Virus record (IMG/VR): IMGVR_UViG_3300032331_002448
Location: 1-64,000 of that record
Direction: 5' to 3' (one strand)
Length of the DNA stretch: 64,000 nt
Origin: a virus
The notes beneath the pieces are model-generated. The model was given only the letters and a program-made list of their open reading frames with translations, did not search any database and was not told where the DNA came from. Both the position numbers and the translations under genes were made by a program. Shown in pieces: positions 26,017-34,081 of this stretch; position 1 is the stretch's first letter, and every line of letters starts with the position of its first letter.

Positions 26017-26277
26017 TCAGAACCCACCAATTACATTTCCAGGATTGTAGTAGTTGGGATTTACTGGTCCCATGCGATGGTATGGATTGTACATGCCATC
26101 AGCAGGTTGTAAATCAGATCGCTCACCTAAACCAATGCCAGCAACTTCAGGCATTAAACCTGCAGCACCCATTCCCATTTGCCCTTGCATTAATGCCTGA
26201 GCCATTGCAGATTGTTGCTTTGCTTCAGTAACTCGTTTAGCTTTTTTCTTTGCAGCTTTTGCTTTATTGGTGTCCAT
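26017..26277 (-). CDS. Small Met/Gly/Ala-rich virion-region protein
   Basis: 86 residues from ATG at 26277, overlapping the previous stop (TGATG). Lys/Ala-rich N terminus (NKAKAAKKKAKRVTEAKQQ), then Met/Gln/Gly-rich, ending with Asn/Tyr/Pro. First of three small overlapping genes between scaffold and capsid. Function unknown. Confidence 0.6.
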   Translation of the reverse strand: MDTNKAKAAKKKAKRVTEAKQQSAMAQALMQGQMGMGAAGLMPEVAGIGLGERSDLQPADGMYNPYHRMGPVNPNYYNPGNVIGGF

Positions 26278-26768
26278 CAACCCCTCCTGTACATTGCAGC
26301 TTGTTGTGCCATTTGATCAGCTTGCGTCATTGGCAGGTTGCCACGAGGAATCATCATGCCAGACATCATCTGTTGTTCGTTTGCCATAATTGCATCTTGA
26401 ACAATTTGAGCACGGCGTGTTGAGTTAGCTGCAAGCATTCCCATTGGTCCCAAAGGAGAACCTGGCTGATTTAAATGCAAATAACCAGCTTGTAAATCAT
26501 CTGCTAATGGAGAACCTTGTCCCATCACAGGAACAGCACCAGCAGGGCCAGGCATTGCTGTAGATGCAGATACAGTATTAATGCCGCCTAATGCTGGCCC
26601 AGACATCCGTTGCATAGCTGGATTATGCGGAAGGTTAGCGGCAGCAACAGTTTGAGCAGCACCAGAAGACAATGAATGGCCAAGAGCACCTAAGATCCCA
26701 GAGGACGTTGGCCCTTGAATGAAAGAACTAATGCGGTCCCTGATTGGTTGTTTAGAAGCTTGAGTCAT
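26277..26768 (-). CDS. Met/Pro/Gly-rich virion-region protein
   Basis: 163 residues, rich in Met, Pro, Gly and Gln with little predicted secondary structure beyond an N-terminal helix (QPIRDRISSFIQGPTSSG). Composition resembles the ejection-type proteins at 34-38 kb. Overlaps its neighbour by 1 nt. No family. Confidence 0.6.
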   Translation of the reverse strand: MTQASKQPIRDRISSFIQGPTSSGILGALGHSLSSGAAQTVAAANLPHNPAMQRMSGPALGGINTVSASTAMPGPAGAVPVMGQGSPLADDLQAGYLHLNQPGSPLGPMGMLAANSTRRAQIVQDAIMANEQQMMSGMMIPRGNLPMTQADQMAQQAAMYRRG

Positions 26769-26782
26769 TGTTTTAATAATAA

Positions 26783-27247
26783 TCAGTAACGAATCATTTG
26801 CGCTGCAATGTTACTAGCAGCAGCAAAAGCTGGGGACTGCATCATGGCAGCTTGTTGTTCTTGTGCTTGTTTTTTTCTTTGTTGAATTGCTGCATAACCT
26901 AACGCAGCACCTCCACCTGCAAGTGCTAAGCTTCCTGCAAGTCCAAGCCCACCACCAGGGAATCCAGAAACTGCTTGAGCAACATTTTGACCAAACTGAC
27001 TTTGGCCAATATTTTGCGCAGCTCCTGCAATGTTTTGACCAAACTGACTTTGACCGATATTTTGCGCGACCTCTGCAACTTTTTGCCCTGCAGCACTTTG
27101 CTTCATGCTACGAGATTTATTTTTTAAAAAATTCTTTGCTGCATCACGCGCTGACCGTCGTTTACCAATAACTTCTGCAGTGACATCAACTGTCTGACCA
27201 GCAGCCCCTGGACCAGAAGCTCCCATCCATGGATCTGGAATGTTCAT
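26783..27247 (-). CDS. Membrane-type virion-region protein with short repeats
   Basis: 154 residues. Contains two exact copies of AQNIGQSQFGQN with a related third lead-in (residues about 60-100), then a long hydrophobic Gly/Ala/Leu segment (LGLAGSLALAGGGAALGYAAI), which could span a membrane. A basic N-terminal region precedes the repeats. The layout fits a protein ejected into the host envelope; inferred. Confidence 0.6.
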   Translation of the reverse strand: MNIPDPWMGASGPGAAGQTVDVTAEVIGKRRSARDAAKNFLKNKSRSMKQSAAGQKVAEVAQNIGQSQFGQNIAGAAQNIGQSQFGQNVAQAVSGFPGGGLGLAGSLALAGGGAALGYAAIQQRKKQAQEQQAAMMQSPAFAAASNIAAQMIRY

Positions 27248-27292
27248 CTTAAATGCTCAATATAGTTATTGTATTTCAGCTAAACCTGTAAT

Positions 27293-27316
27293 AAAAAAGG
27301 GCAGAATAAACTGCCC
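27293..27316 (-). terminator. Intrinsic terminator after the scaffold gene
   Basis: On the minus strand: GGGCAG, loop TTTATT, CTGCCC, then TTTTTT. A textbook rho-independent terminator 44 nt after the scaffold stop. It separates the packaging/portal/scaffold transcript from the capsid group, which then needs its own promoter (seen at 25975). Confidence 0.85.
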
Positions 27317-27359
27317 TACTCGGATTCTTAATAAACGTAGTTTACTTAGATTCTTGATA

Positions 27360-28382
27360 TCATTCCATAACCAGAAGTTTCTGGCGGAACACATCAGGGT
27401 TGCTAGAAGCTTGGTTAAGATAGCGCCAGGCATTAGCAGGATCACGCTCAGCCAGAGCGCCAAAGCTATCCCAGAAAGCAGCAGGATTACCCTGGGCTTG
27501 AGGTTGGGGAGGCACCGGCATTTGAGGACGCTCAAACTGTTGTTGCTCTGGACGAGCAATTGAACGGTAACCAGTGCTCACGCCTTGAGGAGCGTAACCA
27601 ACTTCATCGGGAATCGGATAAGGACCATTCTCACCGAAGAACTGACAGGTGTAATCAGCAAGAATGTCTGGATCCGTCAGGATAGCTTCGTAAGCGCGAT
27701 GCTCATTACCAAGCTCTTGGAGTAAGCTAACGGCCTCAATCAATTGATCGTTGGTAACAATCAGATGATTCTCAAGTTCGCAAGCATAGTTATTGAGGGC
27801 CTGAGGAGCATCAGGGCCAAAATAATCAATAACTTCAAGGCTTGCTGGGCTTACCCCGTTTGCCAGGAGCTGTTCCTGGCTGATTGCCAGTGAAGTTGGG
27901 GAATAGCTGTTGGAGTAACCCTGGTTGCTGCTGATTCCAGGCGTAAAGGTCTGCTGACCCGGATACACGCTGTTGTTGCTGTACGGGGAATACGCCTGGG
28001 AATTGTAATTGGCCGGGGCGATTTGTTCGATCGCTTGTGATTGTTGACCCTGGAACGGGAATTGGACCGGCGAACTCAGGAGTCCCACCACCCGGTTGAA
28101 TGCCTCCTTGTAAGGATTCTCCGATGGCTGCGGGGCTGCTGGTTGGTAAGCCTGGGGATACGACTGAGTAGGGCTGTATTGGGGTTGCTGGACCCCCATC
28201 TGGGCCTGCATTTGCGGGGCTGGGGCCACCGCTGCCTGGTAAGGCGCCACCCATTGCGGCGTTGTAGCCACTGAAGGAGCTTGAGCTGCCGTCTGCTGAG
28301 CTACCGGCGCCGCGTAACTGGTCGGCTGGGTCTGGTAAGACTGGGGTGCCGATTGGATCGGCGCTGCGGTATCTGCCTGCAT
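27360..28382 (-). CDS. Scaffold-like head assembly protein
   Basis: 340 residues from ATG at 28382, preceded by AGAGG (SD). The N-terminal 180 residues are a disordered Gln/Ala/Pro/Tyr-rich region, the C-terminal 160 mostly helical (SQEQLLANGVSPASLEVIDYF, then ACELENHLIVTNDQLIEAV). This layout and the place between portal and capsid suit a scaffolding protein. The first 548 nt of the gene lie inside the 3' end of the portal gene in another frame, and the N-terminal low-complexity region is exactly the overlapped part. Confidence 0.65.
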   Translation of the reverse strand: MQADTAAPIQSAPQSYQTQPTSYAAPVAQQTAAQAPSVATTPQWVAPYQAAVAPAPQMQAQMGVQQPQYSPTQSYPQAYQPAAPQPSENPYKEAFNRVVGLLSSPVQFPFQGQQSQAIEQIAPANYNSQAYSPYSNNSVYPGQQTFTPGISSNQGYSNSYSPTSLAISQEQLLANGVSPASLEVIDYFGPDAPQALNNYACELENHLIVTNDQLIEAVSLLQELGNEHRAYEAILTDPDILADYTCQFFGENGPYPIPDEVGYAPQGVSTGYRSIARPEQQQFERPQMPVPPQPQAQGNPAAFWDSFGALAERDPANAWRYLNQASSNPDVFRQKLLVME

Positions 28383-30111
28383 AGGTTACCTCTTTTTGAA
28401 GACTTTCTAAAGTTCTGTAAAGGAACGGGGTGAGATTTAATCTAGGATCCGCAGCCATTGGAAGATTAGGTTGCTGCGGATGTGGAGTCCTCATCTGTAA
28501 ATTGACTAAATCAATAAACGATGAATACGCCCTTTGTACCTCTCCTACCATTCTAAACGGATAACCAGAAAGCATTCCTGCAATCTCATCATCAGTTTTT
28601 GAAGGGAAAAGGTACTTCAGTGCTTCAATGCTATCAACACCTAATTCTTGTAGGTTTCGTGTAAAGATTGACTGGTTAAGTTTGTCCTGTGCAGTGTCTT
28701 CATAAACTGGTCCCATCCAGCGCCAGCACACGGTTCTGTCGCCATCTGGCGCTAATCCAAGCACACCGTTGGGGATTTCTTTTGTTTCAATTGCGTTATC
28801 AATGGCCTTCTGTAAGCCCTTCTCATATTTGATTTTTGCTTTCTCATATTTGGTTTGTTCGACTGGATCATTAGAATTTTCTGGTGGAATGGGATAAACC
28901 AAACCAGAAGCTTGCGCCAGGCTCTTGCGGAAGATTTGTTCTTCCTGAAAGATCATTAACTCAAAACATTTGCACAAACCATAGGTGTAAAGTTGCAAAC
29001 ATTTTTTCTTGGCAGTAGCACTAACACGACCGTAAGCAGATTTAATTTCAGTAGCGGTAACGTTGGTAATGCTGAGGTCATCAATACCGCCAAGAGCAAG
29101 CCGAATTTCTGAACGAAGCTGATCAACATAACGAGCTTGTTCAGAACTAACTGCCATTGGTGTAATAAAACCAACGCGATCTGTTGGCTCCAGGTTGGCA
29201 ATAACCCTTGGCACTCTCATGCCTGAACCAGGGCGCCCAATGTACCCAGGCGGATTGCGGCTTACATTATCTTGCTTGTAAGTAGAAGATGAAAGGCTGA
29301 ACTCAGATTGGAAACCGGATTGGCTGGAGATGCTAGGACGTTGGGCAACTTCACCATCTTGCTTCTCAATGATGTCCTGTTTAGGACGAGAAGAAAGCAA
29401 AGTTGGATTACCAAAGAACGAAAGGTTTGCCCTGATGTTTTTAACCATCTCATCATGGGCAATAACCTGATTAGCCAGCCATTCAAATTCACCACTGCCT
29501 TCAGTACCAAACGCATCAGGGTTATTAAAAACTTCAATACAAGGAATAAATTCCAGAGTATTGATTACAGTTTTTGAATTTAAAGATGCAAAGTTTTCAG
29601 GCATATCAAAGGTGATTTCCTGTTCACTGTGCGATTCCTCAATCTCAGTAGCGGTAATCCGTAACCGCATGTACCGTTTATCCGTAGTAAGTCCGACTCC
29701 ACCAAAACCACGGGAGGACTTAACTTTATAGGGATAAATAATAATTACTTCTTCTAAATCACCTTCGGGAGTGTAGTATGTACGGTACGCATCTTTGTCA
29801 AACCAATACAATCTATAGGTTTTCTTTGTTGGACGAATATAAAACAAGCCTTTGCCGTACGCCAGAAACCTATCCCAAATGGCATCTAATCGAGCGTCTA
29901 ATTTGTTAAACTTAATGACTTGCTGGATAAAGTCAAACCGCTGGGTGCCAAAGTTATCTTGATCAGGATAAAATTCAACGCCCTGCCTGATCCCAAACAT
30001 TTTCATTTGGGAAAGGTGGGCGTTAATGAGCATGGTATCTGCTGCGCCTGTTGACTCGCGGTTTACCGCAGCACGCAACATCCCCTCTAACAATGTGTTG
30101 GTTTCGCTCAT
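27835..30111 (-). CDS. Portal protein
   Basis: 758 residues. Residues 1-560 have the look of podovirus portals: a helical entry (SQMKMFGIRQGVEFY), a beta/alpha core (ARLDAIWDRFLAYGKGLFYIRP), the segment LRSEIRLALGGIDDLS and a long helix with acidic and Gln residues. Residues 580-758 form a Pro/Gly/Ser/Gln-rich tail. That tail is encoded by the 548 nt shared with the scaffold gene and is GC-rich compared with the rest, so it may be an overprinted extension. Encoded directly after TerL and the small AbrB-like gene. Confidence 0.75.
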   Translation of the reverse strand: MSETNTLLEGMLRAAVNRESTGAADTMLINAHLSQMKMFGIRQGVEFYPDQDNFGTQRFDFIQQVIKFNKLDARLDAIWDRFLAYGKGLFYIRPTKKTYRLYWFDKDAYRTYYTPEGDLEEVIIIYPYKVKSSRGFGGVGLTTDKRYMRLRITATEIEESHSEQEITFDMPENFASLNSKTVINTLEFIPCIEVFNNPDAFGTEGSGEFEWLANQVIAHDEMVKNIRANLSFFGNPTLLSSRPKQDIIEKQDGEVAQRPSISSQSGFQSEFSLSSSTYKQDNVSRNPPGYIGRPGSGMRVPRVIANLEPTDRVGFITPMAVSSEQARYVDQLRSEIRLALGGIDDLSITNVTATEIKSAYGRVSATAKKKCLQLYTYGLCKCFELMIFQEEQIFRKSLAQASGLVYPIPPENSNDPVEQTKYEKAKIKYEKGLQKAIDNAIETKEIPNGVLGLAPDGDRTVCWRWMGPVYEDTAQDKLNQSIFTRNLQELGVDSIEALKYLFPSKTDDEIAGMLSGYPFRMVGEVQRAYSSFIDLVNLQMRTPHPQQPNLPMAADPRLNLTPFLYRTLESLQKEVTYAGRYRSADPIGTPVLPDPADQLRGAGSSADGSSSSFSGYNAAMGGALPGSGGPSPANAGPDGGPATPIQPYSVVSPGLPTSSPAAIGESLQGGIQPGGGTPEFAGPIPVPGSTITSDRTNRPGQLQFPGVFPVQQQQRVSGSADLYAWNQQQPGLLQQLFPNFTGNQPGTAPGKRGKPSKP

Positions 30112-30138
30112 TACTTCTTAATTTGCCGTGTCTTTATC

Positions 30139-30312
30139 TTACTCAACCTCATAGCCAGGTGTCAGCCGTTTGAAAATAATCGAATCATCTTCCACTTCAA
30201 TGTCAAACCGTTCACCAGGAACCAGCCCCATGTCATGACACAGTTCATCAGGAAGAGAGAAGATAGCAGAGCCGTAACTATCCTGCTCTAATTCAATTTC
30301 AAAATACTGCAT
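30139..30312 (-). CDS. AbrB/MazE-like small DNA-binding protein
   Basis: 57 residues from ATG at 30312 to TAA at 30139. The sequence (SAIFSLPDELCHDMGLVPGERFDIEVEDDSIIFKRL split over two strands) matches the swapped-hairpin SpoVT-AbrB fold: ..i.lP.el...lgl..Gd.vevevedg.iil.p. Such proteins are antitoxins or transition regulators that bind AT-rich DNA as dimers. Here it lies between the HNH insertion and the portal gene with no toxin partner. Confidence 0.7.
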   Translation of the reverse strand: MQYFEIELEQDSYGSAIFSLPDELCHDMGLVPGERFDIEVEDDSIIFKRLTPGYEVE

Positions 30313-30337
30313 AACAAGATTGTATGATCTAAATCGT

Positions 30338-30393
30338 CAATACTCTAACTCTAGTTTTCCTTTGGCCATCAATCCGTTGCATAACCAAACGAG
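30338..30393 (-). repeat. Duplicated 3' end of the terminase gene left downstream of the HNH gene
   Basis: Read on the minus strand, this stretch encodes LVWLCNGLMAKGKLELEY and a stop, identical in protein to the last 18 residues of TerL (copy at 30845-30901), but with about ten nucleotide differences, almost all synonymous. The first part of the copy overlaps the end of the HNH gene (…FGYATD) in another frame. The two copies flank the HNH gene as a 54-bp imperfect direct repeat. It looks like the original terL terminus displaced when the endonuclease arrived with its own recoded copy. Confidence 0.85.
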
Positions 30394-30845
30394 AATTTAT
30401 TTTGCTGCAGCAATTTATTAAAAAATTCAAGGTCGTGAGTTTTAATGCGGTGACAATTAGCACACAGCACCTGGCATTTTTTTATTTCCAAAAGCAACGT
30501 TGAAACATTTGTAGTGTGCATTTTTGCAATGTCTCGTTTTTTTGTGGCTGGATCCAAATGATCAAAATCTAAAGCGCAAGCATGTGCATTATATCCACAG
30601 CATTCGCAACCACGTTTTAATTTTTCTTCTTGAATAATTTTGACGTTTCTTTGTTGTGACCGTTTTGCTGCGTTTTTGCAACTTAAATTTCTTTTTGCCC
30701 ACGCCTCAGGTGTAAGCCAATTTATTTGAAAAGTTCCGTCTTTATTGATTCTAGATTTTCGCCGATACGCTAAAAAAATTCGACCATCTGGTCCAATCTC
30801 ACCGTATTTCCAAGGTTGGTTTGTTTTGGGATTCAATCTTTCCAT
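30369..30845 (-). CDS. HNH homing endonuclease inserted behind terL
   Basis: 158 residues. CECC…HACALDFDHLDPATKKRDI…CQVLCANCHRIKTH is an HNH with a two-pair Cys zinc site. The N-terminal part (KYGEIGPDGRIFLAYRRKSR) is a basic recognition region. The start codon overlaps the TerL stop (TAATG), and a second copy of the TerL C-terminal codons follows the gene, so the element sits inside a duplicated target. Probably cuts terL of rival phages. Confidence 0.85.
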   Translation of the reverse strand: MERLNPKTNQPWKYGEIGPDGRIFLAYRRKSRINKDGTFQINWLTPEAWAKRNLSCKNAAKRSQQRNVKIIQEEKLKRGCECCGYNAHACALDFDHLDPATKKRDIAKMHTTNVSTLLLEIKKCQVLCANCHRIKTHDLEFFNKLLQQNKFSFGYATD

Positions 30846-32368
30846 TAATACTCTAACTCTAGTTTGCCTTTAGCCATTAGGCCATTGCACAACCATACTA
30901 AGGCATCGACCGTATCGTCGTGAGAGCTGACGCCAAAGTTTACGATTTCATCTGTCAATGCTTGGAACTTACGGTATTTGTTGAATTTAATTTTGCGTTG
31001 TTCAAACAATCCCATAATGCCCCTAAACCGTGCAACTTTATCGCCACGGAATCCTTTGATTGGGTGCCAGATCATATTGTAAAGTCCATGGTCACCCAAA
31101 CAGATTCGTTTGAAGTCAGCTTCTAACGATGCTTGATACGCTACAGCTTCTGACCAAACATCAACACTGGTGCCAGTTGGATGGTAATTGTCTCCATCTT
31201 TATGGACTATCCCCCACTCGTAAAGCATTTCCATTAGGGCCTCTAATTTTTCCAGGTTGCCCATGATACGGATGCGTTTGCAATCAATAATGTAAACCTT
31301 GTCTCCAACGCGTCCGCCTAAAACAAAAACACTGTAGTCATTTCTTTCTCTGACGCCAGCAGAAAGGTCAACGCCAATTCCAATACGATCAAACTCTGTA
31401 GGAATTTGACCTTTAACAATCAAGTCAGGAGACAGTGAAAGCTCACTGGTTTGAACAATTTGATTTTGGTACTGAAAGCTAAAGCTAATTGGTGCTTGCC
31501 GACGGCGATCTTGTAGGTATTCCAGTGACCACATTTCTGGCCAATAAGAAACTTCATCACCTTCTTTGTCAACAGTAACTGCAGACTGGACAAGCTGAAC
31601 CCAGTTATTTGCTGGAGTAAACGTTGTGTTGTGAATGTCGTCATGACGGAATCTGGTGCCAAGGCAGATGGCCCTACCACCTTCAAACATGGTTGGAACA
31701 ATAACGGAGTTCCAGTTATCTTCCATCATCAATCGAATATCTTTGTTTTTAATATCGTCAGCACTTTTTACAACGTCATCAAGGATAAGAAGATGACTAC
31801 GTTTTGAGGTCACAGCACCTTTAAGACCTGCGCAACAAACGGTAAATTCTTCTTCACCAGTAGATTTGATGCCAGCAAACTTCCAGTCAATGCTCCAATA
31901 CTCGTTAGAGTTAATGCCTTTGGCAATCTTAACCATTGGAAAGATCTCTCGATAGAGTTTGCTTTCTTCAATGGTTCGCTTGATAGCTGCGCTTTTAGGA
32001 CGCGCAACATCAACTGTGTAGGAAATGTAAAGAATCTTTAAGGGTTTCTTGTGTAGTGCGTGGACGCCAATAGCCCAAGCAGTAAACAAACCAAGAACTG
32101 TGCTTTTAGCTGATCCGCGTGGCGCCAGAATGTCAACGTTAGGACCGCTAATGCTCTTCAAACATTCAGAGTCTTCGCCAGTGCAAAGATACTGGTGCCA
32201 TTGCATGTGATGTTTTGCAGGTTTTTTATCTCCTACTACATCACAAAAATATGCAAAATCAGTACGTGCTCTTTCAACGTCAATGTCTGATGTTTTTTTT
32301 ACAACGTGTTGTTTTGCAGCAGCGCGTGCTGTTCTCCGATAAACGGAATAGATGCTGGTTCCTGACAT
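30845..32368 (-). CDS. terL: Terminase large subunit
   Basis: 507 residues. ATPase domain: Walker A APRGSAKST at about 80-88, Walker B LLILDDVV at about 194-201, followed by the coupling motif LGTRFRHDD. Nuclease domain: GIGVDLSAGVRERNDYSVF at about 330 with the first acidic residue, and SHDDTVDALVW near the C terminus with the last. It pumps DNA into the prohead through the portal and cuts the concatemer. The last 18 residues are encoded twice in the genome because of the HNH insertion. Confidence 0.92.
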   Translation of the reverse strand: MSGTSIYSVYRRTARAAAKQHVVKKTSDIDVERARTDFAYFCDVVGDKKPAKHHMQWHQYLCTGEDSECLKSISGPNVDILAPRGSAKSTVLGLFTAWAIGVHALHKKPLKILYISYTVDVARPKSAAIKRTIEESKLYREIFPMVKIAKGINSNEYWSIDWKFAGIKSTGEEEFTVCCAGLKGAVTSKRSHLLILDDVVKSADDIKNKDIRLMMEDNWNSVIVPTMFEGGRAICLGTRFRHDDIHNTTFTPANNWVQLVQSAVTVDKEGDEVSYWPEMWSLEYLQDRRRQAPISFSFQYQNQIVQTSELSLSPDLIVKGQIPTEFDRIGIGVDLSAGVRERNDYSVFVLGGRVGDKVYIIDCKRIRIMGNLEKLEALMEMLYEWGIVHKDGDNYHPTGTSVDVWSEAVAYQASLEADFKRICLGDHGLYNMIWHPIKGFRGDKVARFRGIMGLFEQRKIKFNKYRKFQALTDEIVNFGVSSHDDTVDALVWLCNGLMAKGKLELEY

Positions 32369-32392
32369 CCCTTTAGGTTACGCTACTAAACC

Positions 32393-32902
32393 TTAGGATT
32401 CTTCTGCCAGGATTTTTGTCCACACGCCCATAGAAGCAACCTGCAAAGATTCCTCAATGGGATCATCTCTAAAGATAAGAAGCAATTCTCTTAAGGAGCG
32501 ATCGGCGCCAGCAAGAATTAAACCTTGTTTATCTGTCAAATGTTTTTCGTCATTTAGCTGTTTGATTGCACCACGCAATTCTTTCTGCAGCATTGCAATA
32601 CGAGCAGTTCCCATATCTTGCTTTACCATTCCCATGTCAATGCCTTCGCGCAGCTTGGCAATGTCAACCTGCATGGAAGCAATCTCAGTTTCTAAAACCA
32701 AGTTAAAGTTTGGTTTTTTGTATTGCTGTTGAGCCCACTGATCACATTCAACAATTGAGCCTTTAAACCCCATGAAACGGGCATAAAGGTACATTTGAAT
32801 TGGAGAAGAAACTTTCTTGCAGAAAGCAAGATAAGATTCTTTCTCGTTTTCAGTTAACCGTTCTAACCAAGACGTTACGCTCTGTACGCTTTTTGCGACC
32901 AC
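32393..32902 (-). CDS. Probable terminase small subunit or packaging helper
   Basis: 169 residues, all helical: SWLERLTENEKESYLAFCKKV at the N terminus, then MGFKGSIVECDQWAQQQYKKP, which may be a helix-turn-helix, then a long coiled coil (LETEIASMQVDIAKLREGIDM). It directly precedes terL (24-nt gap), the usual place of terS. Assignment rests on position and helical pattern only. Overlaps the end of the repeat protein gene by 28 nt. Confidence 0.5.
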   Translation of the reverse strand: MVAKSVQSVTSWLERLTENEKESYLAFCKKVSSPIQMYLYARFMGFKGSIVECDQWAQQQYKKPNFNLVLETEIASMQVDIAKLREGIDMGMVKQDMGTARIAMLQKELRGAIKQLNDEKHLTDKQGLILAGADRSLRELLLIFRDDPIEESLQVASMGVWTKILAEES

Positions 32903-34041
32903 TCGTAATCACGTTGCGACTTGTACTTATCATAATCTTGTGCTTGTTGTTGTGCAAGCCTGGTTTGCCTGCCACTTTCGCTGATTCCTAACCGTTCTTG
33001 CTCTCCTGCTGTAACAGTGCCTAAGCGTTGCTGTTGACCAGTTTCACGGATTCCTAAACGTTGCTGTTCACCTGAAGCAGCAGTCCCCAAGCGTTCTTGT
33101 TCCCCTGCTGTGACTGTTCCCAACCGTTGTTGTTCTCCGGCAGTAACAGTACCTAAACGTTGCTGCTCACCTGTTTCACGGATTCCCAGACGTTCTTCTT
33201 GCCCTGCGGCAGCCGTTCCTAACCGCTGTTGTTCACCAGCAGTAACAGTCCCTAATCGCTGTTGTTCGCCGGTTTCACGGATTCCTAGCCGCTGTTCTAC
33301 GCCAGCAACAAGAGTCCCTAAACGTTGTTGCAAACCGCTTTCACTAATTCCTAAACGTTCTTGTTCACCAGCAGTAACAGTTCCTAAACGTTGCTGCTCA
33401 CCGGCTGTAATCGTGCCTAACCGTTGTTGCGCACCAGTTGCACCAATTGCTAAACGCTCTTGCTCACCTGCGGTTACTGTGCCTAACCGCTGCTGTTCAC
33501 CAGCAGTCACTGTACCCAGCCGTTGCTGCTCACCTGCGGTAACAGTTCCTAATCGCTGTTGTAAACCGCTCTCACCAATTCCCAAGCGTTCTTGTTGTCC
33601 TGCTGTGACTGTTCCTAAACGCTGTTGTTCACCAGCAGTAATTGTGCCCAAGCGTTGCTGTAATCCAGATACAAGTGTACTAAGACGCTCTTGTTCGCCT
33701 GCTGTAACAGTTCCTAGCCGTTGCTGCTCACCAGCCGTAACGGTACCAAGACGCTGTTGTTCTCCAGCTGTAACGGTGCCTAAGCGTTCTTGCTCGCCTT
33801 GTGTTTGCAAGGTGCTACGTGTTTCTGCACCAGTTGCTTGCGTCTGGCGGACATTCTGGCCAGTAAAGAACTCACTGTTTGCACGATCAAGCTCAGCGCC
33901 AAGTCGCATGTTCATCTGCTGTTGCTGCCCACTGGTTTCCATCAATGCAGTTTGATTTTGCAAAGACTGGGTAGACACCGCTTGAGTAGACGGAGGCGGC
34001 GGCGGCGGTGGATTGTAAACAACAGGAGAAGAACTGCCCAT
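32875..34041 (-). CDS. Virion protein with 26 tandem 11-residue (hendecad) repeats
   Basis: 388 residues: a Pro-rich start (seven prolines at 11-17), a Gln-rich helix (27-81), then residues 82-367 built of exactly 26 uninterrupted 11-residue units of the form G(E/L)Q(Q/E)RLGTVTA or G.Q.RLGIRE(T/S), and a charged 21-residue end. A hendecad period predicts a right-handed coiled coil, so a rod some 40 nm long is possible. Placed with the ejection-type proteins. The antisense strand of the repeat is also open for 281 codons, but this is a by-product of the repeat. Confidence 0.8.
   Translation of the reverse strand: MGSSSPVVYNPPPPPPPSTQAVSTQSLQNQTALMETSGQQQQMNMRLGAELDRANSEFFTGQNVRQTQATGAETRSTLQTQGEQERLGTVTAGEQQRLGTVTAGEQQRLGTVTAGEQERLSTLVSGLQQRLGTITAGEQQRLGTVTAGQQERLGIGESGLQQRLGTVTAGEQQRLGTVTAGEQQRLGTVTAGEQERLAIGATGAQQRLGTITAGEQQRLGTVTAGEQERLGISESGLQQRLGTLVAGVEQRLGIRETGEQQRLGTVTAGEQQRLGTAAAGQEERLGIRETGEQQRLGTVTAGEQQRLGTVTAGEQERLGTAASGEQQRLGIRETGQQQRLGTVTAGEQERLGISESGRQTRLAQQQAQDYDKYKSQRDYEWSQKAYRA
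32941..33798 (-). repeat. 33-bp tandem repeat array within the hendecad protein gene
   Basis: 858 bp made of 26 units of 33 bp, each coding for 11 residues. Units differ mostly at third positions, so the array is old or under selection to diverge at DNA level, which would limit recombination. It is coding and has no unique spacers, so it is not a CRISPR array. Confidence 0.9.
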
Positions 34042-34081
34042 TACGTTAACTCGTTAGTATCAGTATAGCAAGGTTAAAAGA

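Noticed and set aside
30338-30901. Group I intron or intein in terL
   Set aside because: The terminase is complete before the HNH gene, with stop codon, and the downstream copy repeats the end. No intron core elements or intein motifs seen.
32941-33798. Regular 33-bp repeats resembling a CRISPR array
   Set aside because: Repeats are contiguous, coding and without unique spacers; no cas genes.
33110-33955. 281-codon Cys/Arg/Pro-rich open frame on the plus strand, antisense to the hendecad gene
   Set aside because: It follows automatically from the 33-bp repeat read backwards. It has no start signal, and composition and strand do not fit.
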